A stretch of DNA of 64,000 bases from Candidatus Woesearchaeota archaeon (lineage in GTDB: Archaea > Nanobdellota > Nanobdellia > Woesearchaeales > ARS49), in NCBI GenBank assembly GCA_019322895.1, contig JAHWHZ010000001.1:1-64000 (forward strand), in the 5' to 3' direction. Numbering within the stretch: position 1 is the first letter of the stretch; every line of letters starts with the position of its first letter. Below are positions 32,322-40,729 of the stretch, in pieces. The notes beneath the pieces were generated by a model. It was not told the DNA's origin and made no database searches. It saw only the letters and a program-made list of their open reading frames with translations. The position numbers were made by a program, and so were the translations under genes.

Positions 32322-34201
32322 TTCAATTTTAAAAATGGATCTCCTATTACTGTGAATCCCATCGTTCTGCTCGTATCACCTATGTTTTTACCTGCCAACA
32401 TTTGTCCAATCATACGTTTAGCCAGAATACCATTAACATCTACAGAAACAACTTCGCTTCCAATACCTGCTAATGATTCTCCTCCAAAAATGTATGATAA
32501 CATGGGGGAACTATCTTGCATAAAATAACCGATATTACACGAAACTGCGATTATGAAGGGAATTTTTGTTGGATTTTCACGTATAAATTCAGAATGCACG
32601 CATGCTTGCCCGCAAGGATAATGAGTTTCTTGAGATCCATGTGCATTAATTACAAGGATATCATGATTTTCTTTTAATTTTTGTTTATATTGTGTTTGCC
32701 ATGTGTTTGCTTGTTGCACGTTTCCATAATCAGTAATTCCTCCAAAATAATCCATATTCTGAAAATTATAATTATTAATGCTTGACTCTGCAGGAATCAT
32801 AGCATCTGCTAATAAAATTTTTCCAGAATACGTTTTTGGTGATTTGTAATGATTAATTACTCTTTGAAAATAATTGTTTAGTTTAGTTTCATCATCATAT
32901 TTTATTACTGCAATAGTTATTTCATTTAATGGATTTGTAGGACCGAAAAACCCACTATCTTGATTAGTTGTATCGAATGTTAAAGAACGAAGAGGAAATG
33001 AAAAAGGAATTGGTTCTTCATAATTATACCATTCATTTTGTAATGTAATCATAGGCATCGGAAGGTCTTGACCAATAAAGACAGTATATAATAGGTTAGA
33101 TTCTGCATATTTTGTTCGAAGTAAAGAATATACATCATTTCCATTTGTTTCTTGGTTTAAATTTTGTTTTTCAACTGAAATTCCTGTCTTTTTAACTTCA
33201 TTAATCCATTCATCTATAAGATTTCTTGTTTGAGAACCCACATCATAATTCACAAAAACTATTGCATGTTTTTGTTTTTGATTATGAGTATGTATGGTTT
33301 TACAATTAAATAGTCCAGTGCTTGAAAAATCTTTAAACATGCCTATCAAGCAGATTTCATATTCTGAATTAGGATTTAAATTTGAAACTGAAGTTTTATA
33401 TCTTTTTTTCTGCAAAGGTGCCTTCACATCATTTCCAATCCTGAAGACCTCTCCACTAGGTTGAAATAATTGTTCATTTTCTTTATATACCCAAAAACCA
33501 AGTGCATGATAATCATCAAAATTTTCTAATTTATCTAGGTTTAATTGAACAAAAATTGCTGAATCTTCATGATTTGGAACAAGAGATAATTCTAATGATT
33601 CTGTATGAGAATCATAATTGCATTCAGGAAGTTTTGAGTTAGGATCATCGCAAGGATATGTTTTGCCGGTAAATGGAACAACTTGCCTAACTGATTGAGC
33701 GGGCGGATTATTTTGAACCGGAGTTGTATCTTGAACTGGTGTTGTATGTTGAATCACTTCTGCTTGTTGAGTTATTGGAGTAAATACACATTCTGCCAGT
33801 TTTGTGCCAGGATTATTGCACACATCATAAGTTGTTGAATCAGAATCATCACATTGATCATTTGAACAACAGAAATATTCTTGACAAACATGATTTTCTG
33901 CGTATCCACAAGAACCGCAATTTAAAGCTACACATTGATGATTCCTGCATTGTTCGTTATTATCACAATCCCAATTATCACAACATTCATAATCAACACA
34001 TTCACCATTTCTGAGATACTGACATTCTCCACAGATTTTTAGTTTTTCAGCAGGCGGTTCTATTTTATCTGAAGTTGTAGTAGTAGTTGAAACATCCTTA
34101 GCAGGTTTTGCTATTATTTCATTTGAACAACCAATTAAGCCTAGAAATAATAAGAATAATACACATAGAATAAATCCTTTTGTTATCTTTTTAATACTCA
34201 T
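32318..34201 (-). CDS. Lipoprotein with cysteine-rich region and C25 (gingipain)-like peptidase domain
   Basis: 627 residues. A signal peptide ends in a lipobox (LIGCS, cysteine near 25). A threonine-rich linker and a cysteine-rich region (about 55-145) with repeated CxxC and CCxxxxC patterns follow. The C-terminal half resembles a caspase-fold peptidase of family C25: the catalytic histidine in NAHGS near 521 and cysteine in AVSCN near 554. The protease would sit on the outer face of the cell membrane, where it could process surface proteins of the host or of a contacted cell. It has a TATA box about 28 bp upstream (minus-strand ACTTTATATATA near 34228). Confidence 0.7.
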   Translation of the reverse strand: MSIKKITKGFILCVLFLLFLGLIGCSNEIIAKPAKDVSTTTTTSDKIEPPAEKLKICGECQYLRNGECVDYECCDNWDCDNNEQCRNHQCVALNCGSCGYAENHVCQEYFCCSNDQCDDSDSTTYDVCNNPGTKLAECVFTPITQQAEVIQHTTPVQDTTPVQNNPPAQSVRQVVPFTGKTYPCDDPNSKLPECNYDSHTESLELSLVPNHEDSAIFVQLNLDKLENFDDYHALGFWVYKENEQLFQPSGEVFRIGNDVKAPLQKKRYKTSVSNLNPNSEYEICLIGMFKDFSSTGLFNCKTIHTHNQKQKHAIVFVNYDVGSQTRNLIDEWINEVKKTGISVEKQNLNQETNGNDVYSLLRTKYAESNLLYTVFIGQDLPMPMITLQNEWYNYEEPIPFSFPLRSLTFDTTNQDSGFFGPTNPLNEITIAVIKYDDETKLNNYFQRVINHYKSPKTYSGKILLADAMIPAESSINNYNFQNMDYFGGITDYGNVQQANTWQTQYKQKLKENHDILVINAHGSQETHYPCGQACVHSEFIRENPTKIPFIIAVSCNIGYFMQDSSPMLSYIFGGESLAGIGSEVVSVDVNGILAKRMIGQMLAGKNIGDTSRTMGFTVIGDPFLKLN

Positions 34202-34303
34202 TTAACTATATAGCGAAATAAGTATATATAAAGTTTGCTGAGTATTTTGAATATTCAAATATTATAGTAATGTTTAAAAAGAGAGGAGAATATATAATAT
34301 ATA
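34202..34303. promoter_or_regulatory. Divergent promoter region, peptidase and Cys-rich membrane protein
   Basis: A minus-strand TATA-like TTTATATATAC near 34228 serves the peptidase gene. A plus-strand GTTTAAAAAG near 34272 and a GAGGAGA ribosome site serve the plus gene. A TTGAATATTCAA palindrome lies between them near 34247-34258 and could bind a shared regulator. Confidence 0.45.
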
Positions 34304-35929
34304 ATGAAAACCCTTATCAAAGTCTGCGTATTATTGACGTTTATGCTTGTTCTAATAAATTCTGTTTCTGCTTTAGAAATGTCCGATTGTTTGAAGATCA
34401 AGGACGATATTCATAATAATATTATTTGGTTTGGTATTAGTTCAGGTTCCTTAACTAGCGATCCTCATGTTGTTCGTTATTGGGAGCGTATGGAATTTTC
34501 TAAGTGTGTTACAGAAGTTGCTATTGAAAAAGGAGATGCCAGTTTATGTAGAAAAGAATATAATCGTTTTACTTCAGGAATAAATCCCCCTACTGATTTT
34601 TACCATTATTTTTGTGCTGCAGAAGTTGCAGCTAATGAAAAAAATATTGCGTTATGCAATTATGTGCCCGAGGCATATTACTCAAATACTTGTTCGCAAA
34701 TGGCAAGAGAGAAAATAGAAAATCCTGATTTTTGTGGAGAGCCAACGCCTTCTAAGCCAAAGGAACTGGGCGGAAGATTTACATCTTGCCTTGAACAATA
34801 TGCCGCAGAATCTAATTATGATTTATCTATTTGCGATATGTTCGGCGGAGGATATAATACTGAACACTGCATAAGAATTTTCTTAAACAGGGAGCTTAGG
34901 GATATTACAAATCCAGAATATTGTCTTAAATATCCCGAATATGAAAAAAGAAATTGTTTATTTCATGTTGCATCTATGAATATTGATGAATCTGCTTGCA
35001 ATTATTTTAAAGAAGCGAGGGATACACAGAGATGTAAAGATGATTACATAACTAGTTTAGCTATTTTTGAGGGTGATGAATCTATTTGTTTACGAAAGGG
35101 TTATTTTATTGACACTCAGGCAGAGCAAGATCCTGCAAGCAAGACAATCATTTTGGATTATATGGGTGCTCATAGACAGGATGAATGTATCACAAAAGCG
35201 AAACACACCAAAATAGCTATGCAATGCTCAAAAGATTTATACATTCCTGATGTCCCCCCCTCAAAAGTTTTTGAAATAGTTAAAAATGCGCCTATTGAAA
35301 CCAGAAATCTTTGCATACCAAAAATGGGTTACACTTATTATAATCATTCTAACCTTAATCAATTTTATCCCGCAAAATTACAGCTTTGTTCTTTTATGAC
35401 AAAAAATCAACTACGTTGTGTTAAAACAGTAGTGCCAGGAACTATTGGTGGAGCTGGCGAATTATGGAAACTTAGCAATACTTGGATTGTTTTAAGTTTG
35501 TGGATTATTATTGCGTTAATTCTACTGCCTATTTATTATTTTAAGAGAGATTCAGATGAAAGAATAAGTTTATTTTTATTTGGACTGTTTATTGCTTCAA
35601 TTGCCGAGGTAATATTAACAGTAATTAACCATATTACAGAATTAATACGCCTTCCTTTCTTAAATGTAATAATTTCATATGATGCTTGGTTATTATATGC
35701 TATTTCGCATATAATCAATTACCTATCTATTGCAAGAATTATCGCAGGAATACTCTTTATTCTGCTTAGTTCAATCATTGCGTATTACATCAGCAGACAT
35801 TTATCAGATATTGAATCAAAACAAAAGATAATCACGATTATAACAATAATCGCAATCAATATCATCGCAATAGTGTTGTATATTTTATCGGCTTTTATAA
35901 TGATTATGCTCGCCATAGGTGCATCTTAA
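34304..35929 (+). CDS. Unknown cysteine-rich secreted domain with C-terminal membrane helices
   Basis: 541 residues. A signal peptide (about 1-23) is followed by an extracytoplasmic region of about 360 residues. It contains more than 20 cysteines in short repeating helical units (patterns such as Y-x-x-x-C-x-x-x-A). About four to five membrane helices follow near 390-540. No family is named. The repeats resemble disulfide-stapled helical repeats of surface proteins in small archaea. It lies divergent from the peptidase, so the pair may form a surface module carried by element B. Confidence 0.45.
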   Translation: MKTLIKVCVLLTFMLVLINSVSALEMSDCLKIKDDIHNNIIWFGISSGSLTSDPHVVRYWERMEFSKCVTEVAIEKGDASLCRKEYNRFTSGINPPTDFYHYFCAAEVAANEKNIALCNYVPEAYYSNTCSQMAREKIENPDFCGEPTPSKPKELGGRFTSCLEQYAAESNYDLSICDMFGGGYNTEHCIRIFLNRELRDITNPEYCLKYPEYEKRNCLFHVASMNIDESACNYFKEARDTQRCKDDYITSLAIFEGDESICLRKGYFIDTQAEQDPASKTIILDYMGAHRQDECITKAKHTKIAMQCSKDLYIPDVPPSKVFEIVKNAPIETRNLCIPKMGYTYYNHSNLNQFYPAKLQLCSFMTKNQLRCVKTVVPGTIGGAGELWKLSNTWIVLSLWIIIALILLPIYYFKRDSDERISLFLFGLFIASIAEVILTVINHITELIRLPFLNVIISYDAWLLYAISHIINYLSIARIIAGILFILLSSIIAYYISRHLSDIESKQKIITIITIIAINIIAIVLYILSAFIMIMLAIGAS

Positions 35930-35931
35930 TT

Positions 35932-36954
35932 TCAAAACCCTGCTTCTTCCAATGCTTTTCTCTTTTTTATGAATATCTCTTCGTTCATTTCTCCTGCGAC
36001 AAACCTTTTAGCTAGTTCATTTAATGGGTTGTTATCTTGATTTGTTTCTATTTTTTTAGTTTCTTTTTTTGGTTTCTTTCCCTTCTCAAATGATCTTCTG
36101 AATGCTTTTATCATGTTTCCTGTTGCCATGTGGCCGTATACTCCTACTGTTGTGTCCATTTTTGAGTGTCCTGCGGCTCTTGATACAAAAGCGGCAGATA
36201 CTTCATTTTCTAAGTGGTGTGTGCAGAATGTATGTCTGAATGTATGAAATGTAAATTTCTTTTTAGGTATGCCATTTAATTTGTATCTTTCATCTTCTCT
36301 TTGTAAATTAGCTTCTTTGACTACTTTATTGAATCCATCGCTGATTGTTTTTGATGATATGTGTGGTGTTTTTATTGTTGCTATGCTGTGGCAGTTTTGG
36401 CTTTCAAACAAATAATCTGTTGCTCCTGAATATTTTATCCATTTTTCTATGATAGTTTGTCCTTCTCTTAGAAAAGGAGCTATGCGATCTTTGGATCTTT
36501 TGCTTTGAACTATTTTGATAATCTCTCTTTCAAAGTCAAAATCTTCAATTTTTAATTTGATTACATCTCCTATTCTAAGCCCAGACCATAGCGCGATAAA
36601 TGAAGCTACTGCGGTTCTGGGATTGTCAACTGTTCTAAAATATGCTACTAATTGCTCTTTAGTAAATCTGTTTGGAATTCTTACTCCTTTAGTTGTTTTG
36701 GAAATTAGTTTGTTTTTGTCAACATATCCTTCTCTGAGAGCCCATCGTAGAAATTTTAAGAATTGCTTGAAATATGTTGGTTGTAGTAATCCTCTATGAA
36801 TTAGTAGTTCATATAACTCATGGGCTGAATAATTTTGTTCTTTAAGTATCAGATTTACTTCTTCTAATAAAGAAGTATAAGCTTGATACATTGCGTTTTG
36901 TATGTTGGATCTTTTATCTACTTTTGGTTGATTAACAAACATTAATGTTTGCAT
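35932..36954 (-). CDS. Xer/integrase-type tyrosine recombinase (element B)
   Basis: 340 residues with a full domain set: an N-terminal SAM-like core-binding region (about 15-95), then the catalytic domain with R127 (SGLRIGD), K152, H237-x-x-R240 (HTFRH), H263 (AGHSK) and Y273 (VYGHM). ATG 36954 follows AGAGGTGAT; an upstream GTG is less likely. It is the last of three co-transcribed minus-strand genes, overlapping the preceding one by 23 bp. It probably integrates or excises element B, or resolves dimers. It is longer than the recombinase of element A. Confidence 0.85.
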   Translation of the reverse strand: MQTLMFVNQPKVDKRSNIQNAMYQAYTSLLEEVNLILKEQNYSAHELYELLIHRGLLQPTYFKQFLKFLRWALREGYVDKNKLISKTTKGVRIPNRFTKEQLVAYFRTVDNPRTAVASFIALWSGLRIGDVIKLKIEDFDFEREIIKIVQSKRSKDRIAPFLREGQTIIEKWIKYSGATDYLFESQNCHSIATIKTPHISSKTISDGFNKVVKEANLQREDERYKLNGIPKKKFTFHTFRHTFCTHHLENEVSAAFVSRAAGHSKMDTTVGVYGHMATGNMIKAFRRSFEKGKKPKKETKKIETNQDNNPLNELAKRFVAGEMNEEIFIKKRKALEEAGF

Positions 36955-37687
36955 GGATATCACCTCTTAATTCGTTTTTTAGTTTAATCATGCTTTTGTC
37001 AAATACTTCATCTGACATGATTTCATTTTGTTGCGCTTTTTTCAGCAATTCTGGAGAATTCTTTATAACATAGAACCATTTGAGTGCAGTCATTGCTTTG
37101 ATTTTTCTTTTTTTTAATGCTGTAATAATATCGCCTGCTTTATTTGGAAGTTCTATTTCCTTACGATAATAGTCTTTTTCAACAAGACGGCGCAGGCAAG
37201 TTCTTATTTCTTCTTCTGTCCAAGTGTTATTTAATTCATTTCTGAATAATTCTATTTTTACAAGAATCTGTTGTAATCTTTTGGTTACTAGCTCGTATTC
37301 ATATTTATTATTTATTTTTTCGATTAATTCTTTAGGAACCGTATGTTCACACAAATGTTTTATGCTACAAGCAGAACATTCTGATTTTAATGTTTGTATT
37401 GGCTTTATTTTTTCAAATGTGGAATAATACCATTTATGGCAAGTTGATGGAGATAAATTTAATTCTTTGAAAATTTCTGCAAGTTTTTGCTCATCTTTTG
37501 TAAATGTAAAGTTTTCTCCATGTTTTTTTCTTAAAGTTTGAAAAGTCAATCTGGTTAATATTTTATGGATTCTTGCTTCGCACTCTATTCTTAATCTTTC
37601 TTTTACTAGTTTATTAAATAATTGTCTTTTTTCAATATCACTCATTTTTTGGAATTTTGCATAATAATATAGCATTTTTGTTTCCAT
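36932..37687 (-). CDS. Recombinase accessory protein with two HTH-like repeats and a cysteine knuckle
   Basis: 251 residues. Two regions look like diverged copies of the helix-turn-helix unit found in the 138-residue neighbour: LNLSPSTCHKWYY near 77-90 and IKAMTALKWFYVIKNSPELL near 200-220, the latter followed by NEIMSDEVFDKSM. Between them is CSACSIKHLCEH, a possible zinc or metal knuckle. ATG 37687 has GTGGAGGC nine bases upstream. It overlaps the recombinase start, so it is likely a DNA-binding partner that recognises arm sites or controls direction. Confidence 0.5.
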   Translation of the reverse strand: METKMLYYYAKFQKMSDIEKRQLFNKLVKERLRIECEARIHKILTRLTFQTLRKKHGENFTFTKDEQKLAEIFKELNLSPSTCHKWYYSTFEKIKPIQTLKSECSACSIKHLCEHTVPKELIEKINNKYEYELVTKRLQQILVKIELFRNELNNTWTEEEIRTCLRRLVEKDYYRKEIELPNKAGDIITALKKRKIKAMTALKWFYVIKNSPELLKKAQQNEIMSDEVFDKSMIKLKNELRGDIHANINVC

Positions 37688-37688
37688 T

Positions 37689-38105
37689 TTACATTGCCTC
37701 CACAACTTTAAGAATATCTTTCATTATTTCTTTGCGTAATTTTTCCTGTTCAGGATGCCGCTTTTGTAGGAATCCTTTCATTCTGCGCTTCATTTCGTTC
37801 TGAGAAATCTTGTCATTTCTTCCTAATTCGCATACATCTTTTGGCGCTCTTATCAGAATAAACCAACTGTAGGCGGTTCTGGGGCTAATTTCATTGCTCT
37901 TCAAAAGTTGGTCCAAAACTAACTCTCGCTGAGACAATCTTAGAACTCCGTACCTGCTGAATTTAGCAGTGCCTTTCGTGCGTAATTTACTAAGCATCTT
38001 TCTGATAATAACCTCATCAGATACGCCTATTGCCTCAGAACACATCTGTTTTACCCATTCTACCTTATCAAACAAGTTAGTATTGTTTCTAAGATATTTT
38101 TTCAT
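37689..38105 (-). CDS. ParB/KorB-type HTH accessory protein of recombinase B
   Basis: 138 residues. The ATG at 38105 lies seven bases after AGGAGG. The C-terminal half has ISPRTAYSWFILIRAPKDVCELGRNDKIS split by short turns, in line with the ParB/KorB helix-turn-helix. The N terminus (NLFDKVEWVKQMC) aligns with the accessory protein of recombinase A (NIFQKADMLRQMV). It lies one base before the next gene in a three-gene operon. It probably binds the attachment region. Confidence 0.6.
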   Translation of the reverse strand: MKKYLRNNTNLFDKVEWVKQMCSEAIGVSDEVIIRKMLSKLRTKGTAKFSRYGVLRLSQRELVLDQLLKSNEISPRTAYSWFILIRAPKDVCELGRNDKISQNEMKRRMKGFLQKRHPEQEKLRKEIMKDILKVVEAM

Positions 38106-38423
38106 TTCCATGCCTCCTATAAAGAAAAAGTGATATTTAATTTCTTGCGGACATTTGTAGGACAAAATTGATATGACCTAGAAATAGTGACGGCTAATTT
38201 CAGATAATTGCCATTTTTTACATTGGTGCCACAGTTCTTAAGCTCTGTATTGCCCGAATTCGACAATATCCGCTTTTAAGACGCTGTTTCTTCCACCTTT
38301 TAGGACCATTGAGCGTAGGTTATTTATAAAGCTTGCTACCGATTTCATCTAAAAACGGAAATAGGACCACGATTTCATGCAAAACAGGAAAAGGTTCCAC
38401 AGTAAAAGAGAAATAGGCCCTCA
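38106..38423. other. Intergenic region upstream of recombinase B operon, with tandem repeat
   Basis: About 320 bp without a gene. It contains the promoter side of the recombinase operon and AT-rich TTATTTATAAAG near 38320. Two tandem 30-bp repeat units lie at 38341-38400. No tRNA or long frame is seen. It is a reasonable place for the attachment site or a replication/partition site of element B. Confidence 0.4.
38341..38400. repeat. Tandem 30-bp direct repeat, two units
   Basis: Units 38341-38370 and 38371-38400 both start GATTTCAT and end CCAC, with AAAA and GGAA in the middle, and are abutting. About two thirds of positions match by eye. They may be iterons or arm-type sites for the recombinase accessory proteins. 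Confidence 0.55.
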
Positions 38424-38666
38424 TTACTTAGACACAATAAAAGAACTGCCTTTTAGCTTGATTAGGTCCTCTCCGGGCCGCCCGTTTCCATCTAGGTATA
38501 TCAGTATAGCCTTGCGCTTATTGCACTCTACAAGGTAATAGAACAAGGAATCTCCTTTCTTTAAAGCATTTCCAAGAACTATTTCTTTGACTAGTGTAAG
38601 AAAATAATTTGTTCTTTTTTGCTGTAAAAGCACTTTCCAGCCAAGTCCTTGAAAAGAGACCTGCAT
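38424..38666 (-). CDS. Small SpoVT/AbrB-like putative DNA-binding protein
   Basis: 80 residues. The middle reads KRTNYFLTLVKEIV then LKKGDSLFYYLV, resembling the swapped-hairpin AbrB pattern of a strand, helix and GD turn. The similarity is by eye and weak. A GGGGG sequence seven bases before the ATG and a TAATAAATAA box further up support the start. It stands alone beside repeat clusters on both sides and could regulate the recombinase region or be the antitoxin part of a lost pair. Confidence 0.45.
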   Translation of the reverse strand: MQVSFQGLGWKVLLQQKRTNYFLTLVKEIVLGNALKKGDSLFYYLVECNKRKAILIYLDGNGRPGEDLIKLKGSSFIVSK

Positions 38667-38714
38667 TTAAACCCCCAAATAATCAAAAAGAACTGCTTAT
38701 TTATTAATCACACT

Positions 38715-38767
38715 CCGTAGCCTCATAGAGGACGCAGACCGTGGCCTTTGAACATGCTCCGTGGCCT
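38715..38767. repeat. Three direct copies of CCGTRGCCT
   Basis: Copies at 38715-38723, 38739-38747 and 38759-38767, spaced 24 and 20 bp, about two helical turns. They are more GC-rich than their surroundings and lie between the divergent AbrB-like and GNAT genes. They fit an operator or an element boundary. Confidence 0.5.
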
Positions 38768-38845
38768 ATAATCGGACACGATGCGCGTACGTATATAAAA
38801 CAGTTCAATAAAATTTATTAAGACTGTTAAATTCATGAATTTAGT

Positions 38846-39289
38846 ATGATTAGAATAGCAACCGCAGAAGATTTGCCTTTATGTAAAAAATTAATGCATT
38901 TAACTGTGGGCGAAACCAATGCAAAATATTATCCTCCTAACATAATACACGCTTGGCAAAATCATGCTTTTCAGCATGAAATGAAAGAAGAGGATGTTCT
39001 TATTTATGAAGAAAATAATGTTATTCTTGGTTTTGGAGTAGTTGAAGGATCTCATATTAGAAGAGTGTATATTCATCCTGATTTTCAAAGAAAAGGTGTT
39101 GGTAAAAATATTGTTAAAAACCTTGAAGAAATAGCTAAAGAAAGAGGTTTTGAATCATGCACTCTAAATTCATCATCAAATGCATTAGACTTCTATAAGT
39201 CTTTAGGATATAAAGACAATGGCAAAAAAGTAATAGAGCAAGATGGACTGACTGTAACTTTTACTAAAATGAAGAAGACACTTACCTAA
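38846..39289 (+). CDS. GNAT-family N-acetyltransferase
   Basis: 147 residues with the acetyl-CoA-binding motif A (RRVYIHPDFQRKGVGKNIV near 71-89) and the C-terminal LDFYKSLGY. The substrate cannot be read; small amines or protein N termini are typical. A TATATAAAA box at about 38791 would give a 5' leader of some 30 bases. It is the first gene to the right of the element B repeats and may mark the return to chromosomal DNA. Confidence 0.8.
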   Translation: MIRIATAEDLPLCKKLMHLTVGETNAKYYPPNIIHAWQNHAFQHEMKEEDVLIYEENNVILGFGVVEGSHIRRVYIHPDFQRKGVGKNIVKNLEEIAKERGFESCTLNSSSNALDFYKSLGYKDNGKKVIEQDGLTVTFTKMKKTLT

Positions 39290-39372
39290 TATATTTCTCG
39301 CCTAAATTGCCCCTTTTAAGCCTTAAAAGGCATTCAGAAAACTATTTAAGTATCCAATTTTTTTGTCTATTA

Positions 39373-39915
39373 ATGAAAAAGAGAAATCTTAGAATATTCA
39401 CGTTTTCTAATTCTTTGATAGCTCTTGCTTTTGGACTATTCGGACCGTTTTATTTAATTTTCATTAATAAGATTGGTGGAAGTATTGAGAATTTTGGTAT
39501 CGCAGTTGGCTTGGTTGTCTTATCTGGAGCATTGACTTCTTTAATTGTTGGAAAATATTCTGATCGATTTGGCAGAAAGCCCTTCTTGATTTTTGGCGGT
39601 TATGCCTCTGCCTTAGTTGTTTTTCTATATACCATAATAGGTTCTCTTTGGCAATTATATCTATTACAAATTTTTAGCGGTTTGATAGCAGCTCTTTTTG
39701 AAACATCTGAAGCGGCCTTTTTAGGGGACATGACTGAAAAAGAAAAAAGAGGCGCAGACATCGGAAAATATGATGCATTGGTTGGAATATCCGAAGCAAT
39801 CGCTATTTTTGCAGGCGGGTTTCTAATCGGCCAGTTTGGCTTTGAAATAGTATTCTACATTGTTGCAGTAATTTTCATAATTTCAACTACCGTGATGTTT
39901 AAATTAAAAGAATAA
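39373..39915 (+). CDS. Half-size MFS transporter-like protein, six membrane segments
   Basis: 180 residues starting at ATG 39373 (an upstream in-frame ATG has no support). It has six hydrophobic segments and the MFS motif A, KYSDRFGRKP, between segments 2 and 3. Full MFS transporters have twelve segments; here translation stops cleanly after the sixth, LKE. It could act as a homodimer or be a truncated remnant of a fused transporter. No second half follows in the next 100 bp. Confidence 0.7.
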   Translation: MKKRNLRIFTFSNSLIALAFGLFGPFYLIFINKIGGSIENFGIAVGLVVLSGALTSLIVGKYSDRFGRKPFLIFGGYASALVVFLYTIIGSLWQLYLLQIFSGLIAALFETSEAAFLGDMTEKEKRGADIGKYDALVGISEAIAIFAGGFLIGQFGFEIVFYIVAVIFIISTTVMFKLKE

Positions 39916-40003
39916 AATCAATCATGTTCTCGTCTTAACCGTCCGAATATCTTCCGGAAAATTCTCGATAAGACATATAAAGAATAAATTCAATCATATT
40001 TAG

Positions 40004-40339
40004 ATGCAAAAAGATTATTTGGCTGGTTTAAAGGAAAAGCTTTGCTCTTATAAAGAAGAAAATATTGAGTTTAATGAGCCGCATTTTTCACAGCAGTTAA
40101 ATCTTAGAGAAGGCAGTAAAAAGGAAGTTGTTAAAAATCTCCTTAATCCTGAAAAATTAGTATACTCTTACAAGGAAAAAGGAAAATATGGCGATATTAT
40201 TCACTGTCTTCATTTCAAGATTAGCAATACAAGAACTATGCGCCTGCCGGTGATATTCTACCAGAAAAGCTTATATATCATCACATATATACTGAGATAT
40301 AGACCCTGGCAGAGCATGATTAAGAGGAGGCAAAAATGA
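40004..40339 (+). CDS. Putative toxin-like protein paired with DUF2283 protein
   Basis: 111 residues, basic, with a compact strand region GDIIHCLHFKIS then RLPVIFYQKSLYIITYI. This resembles DUF4258/RelE-like small proteins that pair with DUF2283. A box with ATATAAAG lies about 25 bp upstream. It overlaps the next gene by four bases, the usual arrangement in toxin-antitoxin pairs. The function is inferred from context. Confidence 0.45.
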   Translation: MQKDYLAGLKEKLCSYKEENIEFNEPHFSQQLNLREGSKKEVVKNLLNPEKLVYSYKEKGKYGDIIHCLHFKISNTRTMRLPVIFYQKSLYIITYILRYRPWQSMIKRRQK

Positions 40340-40659
40340 AACACTTGAGTTATGACAAGGAACAGGATATTTTGGCTATTCATAAGGGTTTTACTAAGGA
40401 TGAAAAATTCAAGGGCAATATTGATGCAGGGCAGTTGATTCTTGATGTTTCAACTAAAGGAAGGATTAGAGGCATAGAAATACTTGATGCTACTGGGTTT
40501 TTCAAGGATTTCAAAATAAATAAGGATATTCTTGAAAATTTAATAGACGCCAAATTTAATGCTAAAATAAACCCAAACGGAATAATCCTGGGAATTAACT
40601 TTTTGGCAAAAGAAAAAGAAATTCCTGCAAAAGTGGCTGTTCCCTTGCCAGCAAGATAA
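40336..40659 (+). CDS. DUF2283-like protein, possible antitoxin partner
   Basis: 107 residues. The first half reads LSYDKEQDILAIHKG, then LILDVSTKGRIRGIEILDA, the DUF2283 pattern. A GAGG site precedes the ATG. DUF2283 genes often follow DUF4258 genes, and the pair is suspected to be a toxin-antitoxin module. The C-terminal 45 residues are an extension beyond the core domain. Confidence 0.6.
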   Translation: MKHLSYDKEQDILAIHKGFTKDEKFKGNIDAGQLILDVSTKGRIRGIEILDATGFFKDFKINKDILENLIDAKFNAKINPNGIILGINFLAKEKEIPAKVAVPLPAR

Positions 40660-40729
40660 TCATAGAAAAGTTTATAAACAAGTAAGTTAATTTTTCTATA
40701 TATATTAGTATTAAAAAGAGGTGTAAATC

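Noticed and set aside
15236..38800. Duplicated tRNA 3' end as an att pair
   Set aside because: I looked for a second copy of the T-arm/acceptor sequence within the window and did not see one. The other end, if any, must be outside the window.
40004..40659. Confident toxin-antitoxin call for the DUF2283 pair
   Set aside because: The first protein only loosely matches DUF4258, so the pair is kept as putative.
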